Part shown: positions 1 to 7,029 of the stretch, piece after piece | Layout of the letters: each line of letters begins with the position of its first letter | How positions within the stretch are numbered: the stretch's first letter is position 1 | NCBI GenBank assembly: GCA_035543875.1 | Contig: DATKIY010000127.1 | Span: forward strand, 1 to 12,547 | From: DATKIY01 sp035543875 | GTDB lineage: Bacteria > Actinomycetota > Actinomycetes > JAHEKZ01 | DNA length: 12,547 bases | Reading direction: 5' to 3' | Program-made: the position numbers and the translations under genes | Notes under the pieces: generated by a model | What the model saw: only the letters and a program-made list of their open reading frames with translations | What the model was told of the DNA's origin: nothing | Databases searched by the model: none

Positions 1-1
1 T

Positions 2-139
2 TCTCGAGGCGACTACTTCACCGTCGGTGGTCGACTGCTCAGCTTGATCGAAGGAAAAGGGAAGAACTTCGTCTTCGGCGCTAGCCAAGAAACAGTTACG
101 CGTCTAGTCCTTCGTACAACGCCTACTCCGCACCACTGA
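2..139 (+). CDS. 3' end of an unidentified plus-strand gene (partial)
   Basis: Frame 2 is open from the left edge for 45 codons and ends at TGA (137-139). The peptide begins SRGDYFTVGG and ends TRLVLRTTPTPHH. It has a mix of charged and hydrophobic residues that looks like real protein, and both other plus frames look less convincing (frame 1 stops at a TAG near position 82). Its start lies outside the window. It runs toward the minus-strand sugar operon, so the two transcripts converge over the hairpin at 169-233. Too little is visible to assign a family, and I do not recognise it. Confidence 0.45.
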   Translation, partial: SRGDYFTVGGRLLSLIEGKGKNFVFGASQETVTRLVLRTTPTPHH

Positions 140-168
140 CCCGCGCCCTCCACGTCACGGCACCCACG

Positions 169-233
169 CGTGATCGGAGAGCAACAGTCAGCATTTCGCT
201 GAAAATTGGCTGGACTGTGCTGCTGCGATCACG
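169..233. terminator. Probable bidirectional terminator hairpin between convergent genes
   Basis: The outer arms CGTGATCG (169-176) and CGATCACG (226-233) are perfect 8-base inverted repeats. Inside them, ACAGTCAGC (184-192) pairs with GCTGGACTGT (209-218) with one bulged base, and the flanking AGC/GCT bases continue the pairing. The loop (193-208) is A/T-rich. No strong T-tract follows on either strand, which is common in actinobacterial terminators. The right arm contains the TGA stop of the GatZ-family gene. Pairing was found by eye; folding energy was not calculated. Confidence 0.5.
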
Positions 234-1521
234 GGGATGGGGTGGTGGCGGACAGGTAGATGTTGAGGACTTCGCGGACCTTGTCTCGCACTAGTGCTTC
301 GGGGTCTGTCGACACCTCACCGTTTCGTACCCGCTCGTACTGCACCGGGAGGAACTGGCTCAGCAGCTCCTGCGGAATCAGTGCCGCTTGCAGGTTTGCC
401 ATCAGTTGCTGGATGGCGTTCTCTACCGCGGGCACCGTCCAGTAGTAGCGCGAGCGGTCGCTGCGGGAGAACTGCCGCGCAAATCGCTGCTGCGCGTCGT
501 CGCCCGAATAGAAACTCTGCCAATAGCTGGGGTTATCAACCATCGCGTCGTCGAGCACCCGACGCACCTGCGACGCATCCTCGCCGAGCAGAACGTCCTC
601 AATGTATGACAACGCAAAGATGCCTTCGCGAAGCGCAAAAGTCAGCCCGGGACCGACTTTCAAGATGGCGAAATGGTCCTCCACCAGTGCACGCAAAGCG
701 CTCGCCGTCTGATAGTCAGTGCTGTGCGCCTCGAAGACGACCGCTCGTTGCGACTCTACGTAGTTGGAGAGCCCCTTGGCGGCCTCACGGTTGTAGTCGT
801 GAAGCTCGGTGTCGGAGAACTCAACGCCGGGCTGCGTCACCACCGCGCGCACACGCTCCCACGCTGCGTCGAGTCCGAGCTTAAGAAAGGCGGCGCGTGT
901 GAGCTCGATAGTTTCAGCCACGTCGTCTGGGGTGGTGACATGAATGCCGTCGTCGCCAGCGTGAGCTCCGCCGGGAACCGGGACCTCGGTCCCGATGACG
1001 TACCGCGGCAGCACATCGAGTGCGGAGTCAGCGGCAGCCTGTTCAGCAATCGACGCCAGCTGCGCCGCCCGCTCCGCGATCACAGACTGCGCAAGCGGAG
1101 CATCGACAGGATCGTCCGCGCACTTCATCGACGTGTCGAGGTGCATCTTGCTGTAGCCGGCTGACACGTACTCGCGCACCATCTGCGCGGCTTTAGCCAT
1201 CGCTGGTTCGGCCGCGAGTTTGCTCCAAGGGTTCGGGCCAAGATGGTCACCACCGAGCAGGACGCGTGAGGCATCAATTCCGGACTCACCGGCAAGTCGT
1301 TCAACTAACGCCCGGAAGTCCGACGGCCGCATGCCGGTATAGCCACCGTCCTGATTCACTTGATTGCAGGTCGCCTCAATCAGTACGACATGACTTCCTT
1401 CGACACCGTGTTTGAGCGTCTCGGCGAGCACCAGCGGGTGCGCCGAGCAGACCGACGTCACACCGACGCTGTTCCCCGCGTGCTGCGCCTCGACGAGTTC
1501 ATCAATCGGATGGCTTGTCAC
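229..1521 (-). CDS. gatZ: GatZ/KbaZ-family protein: tagatose-bisphosphate aldolase 'non-catalytic' subunit or tagatose-6-phosphate 4-epimerase
   Basis: This 430-residue protein is full length for the GatZ/KbaZ family. Diagnostic motifs are CNQVNQDGG (52-60), LGGDHLGPNPW (89-99), KMHLDTSMKCADDP (125-138), GTEVPVPGG (177-185), FEAHSTDYQT (263-272) and KVGPGLTFALREG (288-300). The conserved Asp, His, Glu and Cys residues could bind a metal and sugar phosphate. In enterobacteria the family assists the class II aldolase GatY/KbaY. In Agrobacterium a member was reported as a D-tagatose-6-phosphate 4-epimerase (EC 5.1.3.40). No GatY-like gene is in the window, and this is the last gene of the operon, so the epimerase role is attractive but inferred. 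It starts at GTG, overlapping the kinase stop by four bases (GTGA). A GAGGAG ribosome site lies five bases upstream, inside the kinase gene. Confidence 0.9.
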   Translation of the reverse strand: MTSHPIDELVEAQHAGNSVGVTSVCSAHPLVLAETLKHGVEGSHVVLIEATCNQVNQDGGYTGMRPSDFRALVERLAGESGIDASRVLLGGDHLGPNPWSKLAAEPAMAKAAQMVREYVSAGYSKMHLDTSMKCADDPVDAPLAQSVIAERAAQLASIAEQAAADSALDVLPRYVIGTEVPVPGGAHAGDDGIHVTTPDDVAETIELTRAAFLKLGLDAAWERVRAVVTQPGVEFSDTELHDYNREAAKGLSNYVESQRAVVFEAHSTDYQTASALRALVEDHFAILKVGPGLTFALREGIFALSYIEDVLLGEDASQVRRVLDDAMVDNPSYWQSFYSGDDAQQRFARQFSRSDRSRYYWTVPAVENAIQQLMANLQAALIPQELLSQFLPVQYERVRNGEVSTDPEALVRDKVREVLNIYLSATTPSP

Positions 1522-2495
1522 GCTGGCTCCTCGTACCCAGCCGAAACCGTCAGTGCAGCGGCCAGCGCATCCGCCTCCGACAGGGTCGGCTGAGCCGATG
1601 TGCCGCCACGACCACCCGTCGACAACGTTGCAGCGGCCACCGCGAGACGAAGGCAGTCATTGATATCGCGGCCGCCGAGCAGTCCGGTCAGATAGCCAGC
1701 GTTAAACGTGTCTCCTGCGCCAACGGAGTCGACAAACCCGAACTGTCGGGCCGCACGCACCGAGTACGTCTGCCCTCTCGTTCGCGCGACTGCGCCCCAC
1801 TCCCCCAGCTTGGTCACCATCGCAACCGAATCCGACCCAGTCTTCGCCATCGCGTCCGTGACGACGTCTGTGCCGGCAATCGCGGCTAGCTCGGCGCGAT
1901 TGGGCAGGAAGACGTCTGTCTCTTGCAACACCGCGTCGAGCTGCCATCGCTCCTGCGGATCCCAGTTGGTATCGATCGAGACGGTCGCGCCCGCGGCACG
2001 GAAGCGTTGCAGGGCGGACGGAAGCGCTTGCTGAAACTTGTCGTTCATCAAGTAGTAGCTCGCGACGTGAACATGCCGGGCTGGCCGATCCGGTAGGTCA
2101 GCCAGATCATTCGGGCCCAGGTCACTAATGCTCCCGGGAGCGGTGAGAATCGCACGGTCTTGTCCGCTCAGCAGGATCACCGTCACTCCGGTAGCCAACC
2201 CTCGCTCTACGCGAATGGGGTCGGTGCCCACGCCGGAACGCTGCAGCTCGTCCACCATGAACTCGCCGAACCGGTCGCGGCCGGCCACGGCACATAGTCC
2301 GACCTTCAGACCGAGCCGGGCAGCACCCATTGCCGTGATGGCCGCTGATCCCCCGACGACGAGATCAGCCGTATCGACCAACTGCTCCACCTGGTCGAAA
2401 CGAGGTGGAGCCTTTACCCCAGACACAATGATGTCTGGATTCATGTCACCCAGTACGAGCAGGTCGAGCTCGTCCACTGCCATCCCTTCGCTCAC
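1518..2495 (-). CDS. PfkB/ribokinase-family carbohydrate kinase
   Basis: A cytoplasmic ATP-dependent sugar or sugar-phosphate kinase of about 325 residues, the usual family length. The N-terminal strand DLLVLGDMNPDIIVSG (11-26) and GGSAAITAMGAARLG (48-62) mark the substrate lid and first signature. DSVGAGDTFNAGY (256-268) is the second signature, containing the anion hole and catalytic base Asp262. DTNWDP (175-180) and LPNRAELAAIAG (197-208) are also typical. Substrate cannot be read from sequence: options are the sugar released by the GH4 enzyme (hexose or hexosamine, giving a 6-phosphate) or tagatose 6-phosphate, as in LacC. GTG at 2495 overlaps the GH4 stop by four bases but has no clear ribosome site. 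GTG at 2477, with GAAGGG six bases upstream, is a credible alternative that would remove six residues. Confidence 0.92.
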   Translation of the reverse strand: MSEGMAVDELDLLVLGDMNPDIIVSGVKAPPRFDQVEQLVDTADLVVGGSAAITAMGAARLGLKVGLCAVAGRDRFGEFMVDELQRSGVGTDPIRVERGLATGVTVILLSGQDRAILTAPGSISDLGPNDLADLPDRPARHVHVASYYLMNDKFQQALPSALQRFRAAGATVSIDTNWDPQERWQLDAVLQETDVFLPNRAELAAIAGTDVVTDAMAKTGSDSVAMVTKLGEWGAVARTRGQTYSVRAARQFGFVDSVGAGDTFNAGYLTGLLGGRDINDCLRLAVAAATLSTGGRGGTSAQPTLSEADALAAALTVSAGYEEPA

Positions 2496-3799
2496 TGCAA
2501 GAAGGCAGGAAGAAACGCCTGCTCCGCCTCGACCATCTCATCGAACATGGCGCGAATGTCAGACAACTCGCAGGACGCTGCCGTAAGCGGATCGAGCATG
2601 AGCGCGTGAACCGCTGCCTCGCGGTCCTCCTCAAGGATCGAGCGCACCGCGAGGTCGTTGAACTCTTGGTGGTGCCGGGTGAGTGCCGCGAGATGGGTAG
2701 GCAGGTCGCCGAAAGCTTGCGGGTGAATGCCACTGGCATCCACTGTTGCCTCGACCTCGACGACGTTGTGTTCGGCGAGGTTCGTCACCCAGCCACGGTT
2801 CATGGTGCTCACATAAATCGTCTTCGGCTTTCCGGTGTGCATGGCCTCGACGATGTGCGATGGGTACTCACCACCGCGTTCGGCGGGATACTCCTCCTCG
2901 CCGTTCAGCACTCGGCGCAGTTGCTCGTCATTCTCCTTACGCCAGGTTGGCCAGTTACGCGCATAGAAACCCGACTCGCCCACGTATCCCTGTCCGGTGA
3001 ATCGAGCGACTGAGCTAGGCCTGGCTCGAAAGTACGGGACGTACTCCGAGACGTGCCCGCTGCTTTCGGTCGGGAACGCGCCTAACTGGTACATCAATTC
3101 AAGCCGCACTGGGTCTTGCGCGAACACCTCGGGATCGCGACCTCGCTCACGTAGCAGCGGGTAGAGGTCCTCACCGGAACGCTCGAGCTGCGTCAACCAC
3201 GCCAAGTGGTTGACGCCGGCCGCACGAAATGTGATTTCGGATGGTTCGAGCTTGAGGTACTCAGCGAGAGTCTCGACGGTGTAGTGGACCGAGTGGCACA
3301 TGCCCCAAACCGGAAGGTCTGACGACCTGGCTGCCGCGAGCACAGTCATCGACATCGGGTTCGTGTGATTCAAGACCAACGCAGCTGGGCACAGCTCCTC
3401 GATGTCTCGAAGGATCTGCAAGAACACCGGGATCGTACGGAGCGACTTGAACAGTCCACCTGGACCAATCGTGTCGCCGATGCACTGGTCGACGCCGTAC
3501 TTCAGCGGGATGGCGTAGTCGTGTTCAACTGTCTGCAACCCAGCGACCTCAATCGTGCTGATCACCACTTCACTACCCGGAAGCAGCTCTCGACGATCGG
3601 TTGATGACTGCACACTCCACGTTTTGCCCGACTTGGCGATCAGGTGCTCGGCAAACTGGCGCGCGAGCTCAAGCCGCGTACCGTCGATGTCGATCAGGCG
3701 AAACTGCCCAGAGTCGAGGCTCGGCGTAAGCAGGAAGTCGGTAATGAGCTCGGCGGCGAAGACGGTGCTTCCTGCGCCGACGATCGTGACAACTGGCAT
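2492..3799 (-). CDS. melA: Glycoside hydrolase family 4 enzyme, MelA-like alpha-galactosidase group
   Basis: GH4 enzymes cleave glycosides by an NAD+-dependent oxidation/elimination mechanism and need Mn2+. This 435-residue protein has the dinucleotide-binding start VTIVGAGST (4-12), a following acidic turn LIDIDGTRL (35-43), IGDTIGPGGLFKSLRTIP (107-124), NHTNPMSM (144-151), the metal-ligand Cys168 in GMCHSV, and His198 in AGVNHLAW. TESSGHVSEYVPYF (244-257) and the C-terminal HLAAL/DPLTAA segments also resemble E. coli MelA as I recall it. Because the operon imports by ABC transport rather than PTS, the substrate is probably an unphosphorylated glycoside, favouring alpha-galactosidase over 6-phospho-glucosidase. 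The exact sugar is unknown; alpha-glucosidase, glucuronidase or an aminosugar glycosidase remain possible. ATG start lies three bases after the permease stop. Confidence 0.9.
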   Translation of the reverse strand: MPVVTIVGAGSTVFAAELITDFLLTPSLDSGQFRLIDIDGTRLELARQFAEHLIAKSGKTWSVQSSTDRRELLPGSEVVISTIEVAGLQTVEHDYAIPLKYGVDQCIGDTIGPGGLFKSLRTIPVFLQILRDIEELCPAALVLNHTNPMSMTVLAAARSSDLPVWGMCHSVHYTVETLAEYLKLEPSEITFRAAGVNHLAWLTQLERSGEDLYPLLRERGRDPEVFAQDPVRLELMYQLGAFPTESSGHVSEYVPYFRARPSSVARFTGQGYVGESGFYARNWPTWRKENDEQLRRVLNGEEEYPAERGGEYPSHIVEAMHTGKPKTIYVSTMNRGWVTNLAEHNVVEVEATVDASGIHPQAFGDLPTHLAALTRHHQEFNDLAVRSILEEDREAAVHALMLDPLTAASCELSDIRAMFDEMVEAEQAFLPAFLQ

Positions 3800-3802
3800 G
3801 TG

Positions 3803-4693
3803 TTACTTGCCCCCGGTAAGAGTCAGCCCGGCCACGATCCAACGTTGTGTGAACAGGAAGAAGATGAGCACAGGAACCACCATCATGACCGACGCCGCCA
3901 TCACCAGGTTGAGCTGCGCGTCATGTTGGGTTGAGTAGGCCGTCAAGATGACGGGGATCGTTCGCTTGTCGTTCGATGTCAGCACAATGAGCGGCCAGAG
4001 GTACGCGTTCCAGTTGAACATGAACTCCAGCAGACCAAGAGTGGCCAAGGCTGGCTTGATCTGCGGTATGACGATCGACCTGTAGATGCGCCATTCGGAC
4101 GCACCATCAATACGTGCCGACTCAATCTGCTCGTCGGGGATCGCCATGATGAACTGCCGCATGACGAAGATGGCGAACGGGTCGATCACGACCGTGATGA
4201 CCAATCCCCACAGATTGTTGAGCAGACCCAGGTGACTCAAGATGAGGTAGTTCGGAATCATCAGCACGGTCGCTGGAATCATCATCAGCGCCAGCACGTA
4301 CCAGAAGAGCGCTTGCCGGCCGCGGAACTGGTACTTCGCAAAGATGAAGCCGAGCAGCGAGCCGGTGAACAACGACAGAAAGACGTTGGTCACCGCCACA
4401 AACAGGGAGTTGCGGTAGTACGTCAGCAGCGGCAGCTCAGGGTCTTGCAGGATGGTTTTGAAGTTGTCGAGCGTCCAGTCCTGTGGCCAGAACGTCGGCG
4501 GAATGGAGCGCACCTCGGCACCGGTCTTGAAGGATCCGAAAATCATCCAGAAGAACGGCAGTGACGCGATCACAGCCGCCACGATTAGGACTAGGTAGAG
4601 GACGACCCGCCCAACCCGGCTCTTGCGTCGAGCTTTGACCACCACCGGAGGCTCGGCAACGGTTTGGGGCGGAGGCGCAGTCGTGGTTGTCAT
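3803..4693 (-). CDS. ABC sugar importer permease, MalG/UgpE type
   Basis: One of the two inner-membrane subunits of a carbohydrate uptake (CUT1) importer, 296 residues. A proline/threonine-rich cytoplasmic N-tail (1-28) is followed by about six helices, near 29-54, 96-119, 128-152, 160-182, 214-237 and 261-284. The EAA loop that docks onto the ATPase is at 190-215, with Glu191-Ser-Ala, Gly197 and the IPQIKP end. The C-terminus (QRWIVAGLTLTGGK) matches the usual MalG-type ending, FVxGLTxGAVKG-like. ATG lies one base after the stop of the upstream permease (TGA-G-ATG), with no clear ribosome site, so translation is probably coupled. Confidence 0.95.
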   Translation of the reverse strand: MTTTTAPPPQTVAEPPVVVKARRKSRVGRVVLYLVLIVAAVIASLPFFWMIFGSFKTGAEVRSIPPTFWPQDWTLDNFKTILQDPELPLLTYYRNSLFVAVTNVFLSLFTGSLLGFIFAKYQFRGRQALFWYVLALMMIPATVLMIPNYLILSHLGLLNNLWGLVITVVIDPFAIFVMRQFIMAIPDEQIESARIDGASEWRIYRSIVIPQIKPALATLGLLEFMFNWNAYLWPLIVLTSNDKRTIPVILTAYSTQHDAQLNLVMAASVMMVVPVLIFFLFTQRWIVAGLTLTGGK

Positions 4694-4694
4694 C

Positions 4695-5726
4695 TCAGTA
4701 CGACCACTTCGTGCGCAGGAAACGGGCCTGAATCAGCGAAATAAGCAGCACCATCAAAAGCAGGACGATTGACTCGGCGGCCGCCCAACCCATGGACTGG
4801 AATCGGAAGGCATTGTCGAAGATGTCGAGCGAGAGCACGCGGGTCTGGTCGTCGGGACCACCCGTAGTCATCACCTGAAACAGGTCGAACGCCTGGAACG
4901 ACGAAATCATGGTGAGGATGGCGGCCAGGAAGATGGTCGGTTTGAGCAGTGGCAAGGTGACGTAGCGGAACCGTTGCCAGGCGTTGACACCGTCCAGTTC
5001 CGCGGCCTCGTTGAGGCTCTTCGGGATCCCCTGCAGCGCTGCAATGAAGATGACCAGGTTGTAACCAATGTCCATCCACAGGTAAGCAATGGTGACCGCG
5101 ATGAGCGCGATCGGGATGCCGGCGATGTCGATGTTGGGATCAGTCAGCCACGGGATGACGGTGACCTCACCACGGATCTTGGTGAAGATCGAGTTGAGCA
5201 AGCCGTACTGCGGGTTGAGGACGTACTGCCAGATCACTGCGACAGCAACGGCGGAAGTGAGAACTGGCAGGAAGAAGATGGTGCGCAAGAACGGCCTGAG
5301 TCGACGCGCTACCGACTCAATCATCACGGCAAGCGGTAAGCAGATGAGCAAATTCAGCGGTAACACGATGAAAGCAAAAATCAGGGTTATTTTGATGGAG
5401 TTGTGCAGCTGCTCCGCAAACAGCGACGCGGAGTTGCCGAAGTGCAACATCGCCGAGAAGTTCTGCAGGCCGACGAACGGGTTGTCGCCGCCCAGACCGC
5501 CGATCCCCGCGCCTTCCCTGCGTGGGCTGTAGTCGAACAAGGACAGTGCGGCCACCCAAACCAGTGGCAGCAGCGTGAACGCAGCGAGGTAGAGCAGCGT
5601 CGGCGACAGGACCAAGAGCGCGAAGCGCCGTTGCGGAGCGTCCGTGCCGCGTCGCCAACGTCCGACGCGTGGCGGGTCGGGGACCTCGGGCGGCGTCGGT
5701 GCTGGGGCAGGGGCGGTGGTGGTCAT
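4695..5726 (-). CDS. ABC sugar importer permease, MalF/UgpA type
   Basis: The partner membrane subunit of the CUT1 importer, 343 residues. A long proline-rich N-tail (4-20) and basic stretch precede about six helices, near 36-62, 112-136, 148-170, 203-229, 262-285 and 314-334. The EAA loop is at 240-263 (EAAELDGVNAWQRFRY, ending LPLLKP), and GGPDDQTRVLSL (289-300) is a usual segment between helices. ATG starts two bases after the binding-protein stop. The only purine-rich sequence (AAGG) directly abuts the ATG, so it likely depends on ribosomes arriving from the upstream gene. Sugar specificity cannot be inferred from this subunit. Confidence 0.95.
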   Translation of the reverse strand: MTTTAPAPAPTPPEVPDPPRVGRWRRGTDAPQRRFALLVLSPTLLYLAAFTLLPLVWVAALSLFDYSPRREGAGIGGLGGDNPFVGLQNFSAMLHFGNSASLFAEQLHNSIKITLIFAFIVLPLNLLICLPLAVMIESVARRLRPFLRTIFFLPVLTSAVAVAVIWQYVLNPQYGLLNSIFTKIRGEVTVIPWLTDPNIDIAGIPIALIAVTIAYLWMDIGYNLVIFIAALQGIPKSLNEAAELDGVNAWQRFRYVTLPLLKPTIFLAAILTMISSFQAFDLFQVMTTGGPDDQTRVLSLDIFDNAFRFQSMGWAAAESIVLLLMVLLISLIQARFLRTKWSY

Positions 5727-5728
5727 CC

Positions 5729-7012
5729 TTACGTTTGGTTGGCTTCAGATTCCATCGCTGCCAAGGCCTCGTCAACCGTCTCCTGGCCGCTCAGTGCGTT
5801 CAGCGCATGAGGGGCAATTATCTTGTAGAAGAGCCGGTCACGGTCAGGCAAGCTGCCGACGTAACGAGCGTTCTGCAAGATGTCGAGGAATGGCTCGAAG
5901 TAGGCGGCATTCTCCAGGAGCTGCGCGCGCGCGTCGCCCTTTACGTTGGCCTTTATTGCAGGCAACGTGCCGGTCCCAATGTTCCACTGCAGCGCGTTCT
6001 GCTCGTTGGCCGCGACGTACTGGACGAAGTCCCACGCCGCGTCCTGCACGTCGCTGTTGTTTGAAACGGTAAGTCCCCAGCCCGAGTCGGCAACGAACTC
6101 GGGGTTGTCCAAGGTGGGCAACGGCACGTATTCGGTATTGGCGGTGACCTCGGGGAAGTCATCGGCATACTCAGGAATCACCCACGGGCCAACGAGTCCC
6201 ATCGCGCACAGCTCAGTGAAGTAGCAGTCGCCCACCCAGTTCGCGGTGTCCGTGTAGGTGTTCGGGTCGACGATGCCCTCGTCAACGAAGCTCTTCATAA
6301 GCTCCAGGGCTGCCTTTCCCTCTGGTGTGTTGAAGGTAAAGGTTCCATCGTCCGACAGGTACGAACCGCCGGTCTGCTGCAGAATCAAGGACAGGAATGT
6401 GTACGCCAACCCGTCGTTGGTCGTGAAGTGATAACCGGCGCGAGTGATCTCGCCATCTTCGGTGACGGTCATAGCCTTCGCGTCAGCTTTGAACTCATCG
6501 AAGTTGTCCCAGCCATCGAGCGAAACGCCAGCATCTGCGGCCATTTGGGTATTGACCAAGGTGGCGCCGTACTCAATGTTCGACTCCTGTGGCAGGCCAT
6601 ACAGCTTGTCGTCACACTTATAGCCGCCCAGCGGACCAGCGAAGTACTCTCCCTCGGCATCCGACATAGACGTGATGCTCGCCGGTACGGTCGCCAGGTG
6701 GTCGGAGTAGCTGCAGGTCCATGTACCAAACATCTGCAGGACGTCCGCTTCGTTCCCCGCTGGTAGCGATGTCTGCAAAGTCTGTACGTAACTGTCGTAG
6801 GAGAACGTTTCGAAGTCGATGGTGACGCCGGGGTTGTCAGCCATGTACTGATCGGCCAGTTCCTGGTAAGCCTTGTTGAACGACTTGTTGGTGTGGGTCC
6901 AGACCCGGATCGTCTGATCTGACGCATCCGATCCGCCGTCACTCGACGAGCATCCGGACGCGATGAGAGCGACGGCCATCACGCTGAGCGCTATCGATCG
7001 AGTTCGCTTCAT
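5729..7012 (-). CDS. Extracellular sugar-binding lipoprotein of the ABC importer (family 1 solute-binding protein)
   Basis: This captures the sugar outside the membrane and hands it to the two permeases. The 427-residue precursor starts with a basic N-region (KRTR) and hydrophobic core, then ASGC with the lipidated Cys21. Alanine rather than leucine at -3 is slightly unusual. The mature protein has MalE/UgpB-type segments: TIRVWTH (34-40), YGLPQESNIEYGATLVNT (138-155), MGLVGPWVIPEYA (271-283) and SGWGLTVSNNS (310-320). Four further cysteines (100, 133, 263, 269) could form two disulfides. ATG at 7012 is chosen because AGGAGG lies eight bases upstream and the signal peptide begins there. The frame is open for about 100 more codons upstream but those overlap the SIS gene and look non-protein-like. 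An aromatic-rich face suits an oligosaccharide, but the ligand is unknown. Confidence 0.95.
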   Translation of the reverse strand: MKRTRSIALSVMAVALIASGCSSSDGGSDASDQTIRVWTHTNKSFNKAYQELADQYMADNPGVTIDFETFSYDSYVQTLQTSLPAGNEADVLQMFGTWTCSYSDHLATVPASITSMSDAEGEYFAGPLGGYKCDDKLYGLPQESNIEYGATLVNTQMAADAGVSLDGWDNFDEFKADAKAMTVTEDGEITRAGYHFTTNDGLAYTFLSLILQQTGGSYLSDDGTFTFNTPEGKAALELMKSFVDEGIVDPNTYTDTANWVGDCYFTELCAMGLVGPWVIPEYADDFPEVTANTEYVPLPTLDNPEFVADSGWGLTVSNNSDVQDAAWDFVQYVAANEQNALQWNIGTGTLPAIKANVKGDARAQLLENAAYFEPFLDILQNARYVGSLPDRDRLFYKIIAPHALNALSGQETVDEALAAMESEANQT

Positions 7013-7020
7013 GGACAGGG

Positions 7021-7026
7021 CCTCCT
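7021..7026 (-). promoter_or_regulatory. Strong ribosome binding site of the sugar-binding lipoprotein
   Basis: Read on the minus strand this is AGGAGG, eight bases before ATG at 7012. It sets the start codon of the lipoprotein. The two permeases and GH4 gene that follow have poor or no such site, which suggests the binding protein is made in excess, as is usual for such importers. Confidence 0.8.
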
Positions 7027-7029
7027 GAG

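Noticed and set aside
294..884. 196-codon plus-strand frame antisense to the GatZ-family gene, and similar long antisense frames at 673-1164, 2128-2586, 5644-6072 and 9259-9747
   Set aside because: These are shadows caused by G/C-rich third positions in the real genes; they are low-complexity, Arg/Pro/Ser-rich and have no recognisable motif.
1518..2495. Kinase called outright as tagatose-6-phosphate kinase (LacC)
   Set aside because: Possible, but that step only makes sense with an aldolase that cleaves tagatose bisphosphate, and none is seen. Family membership alone does not give the substrate.
2492..3799. GH4 enzyme as a 6-phospho-alpha- or beta-glucosidase
   Set aside because: The operon uses an ABC importer with no PTS components, so the imported glycoside would not be phosphorylated; the motifs are also closer to MelA.
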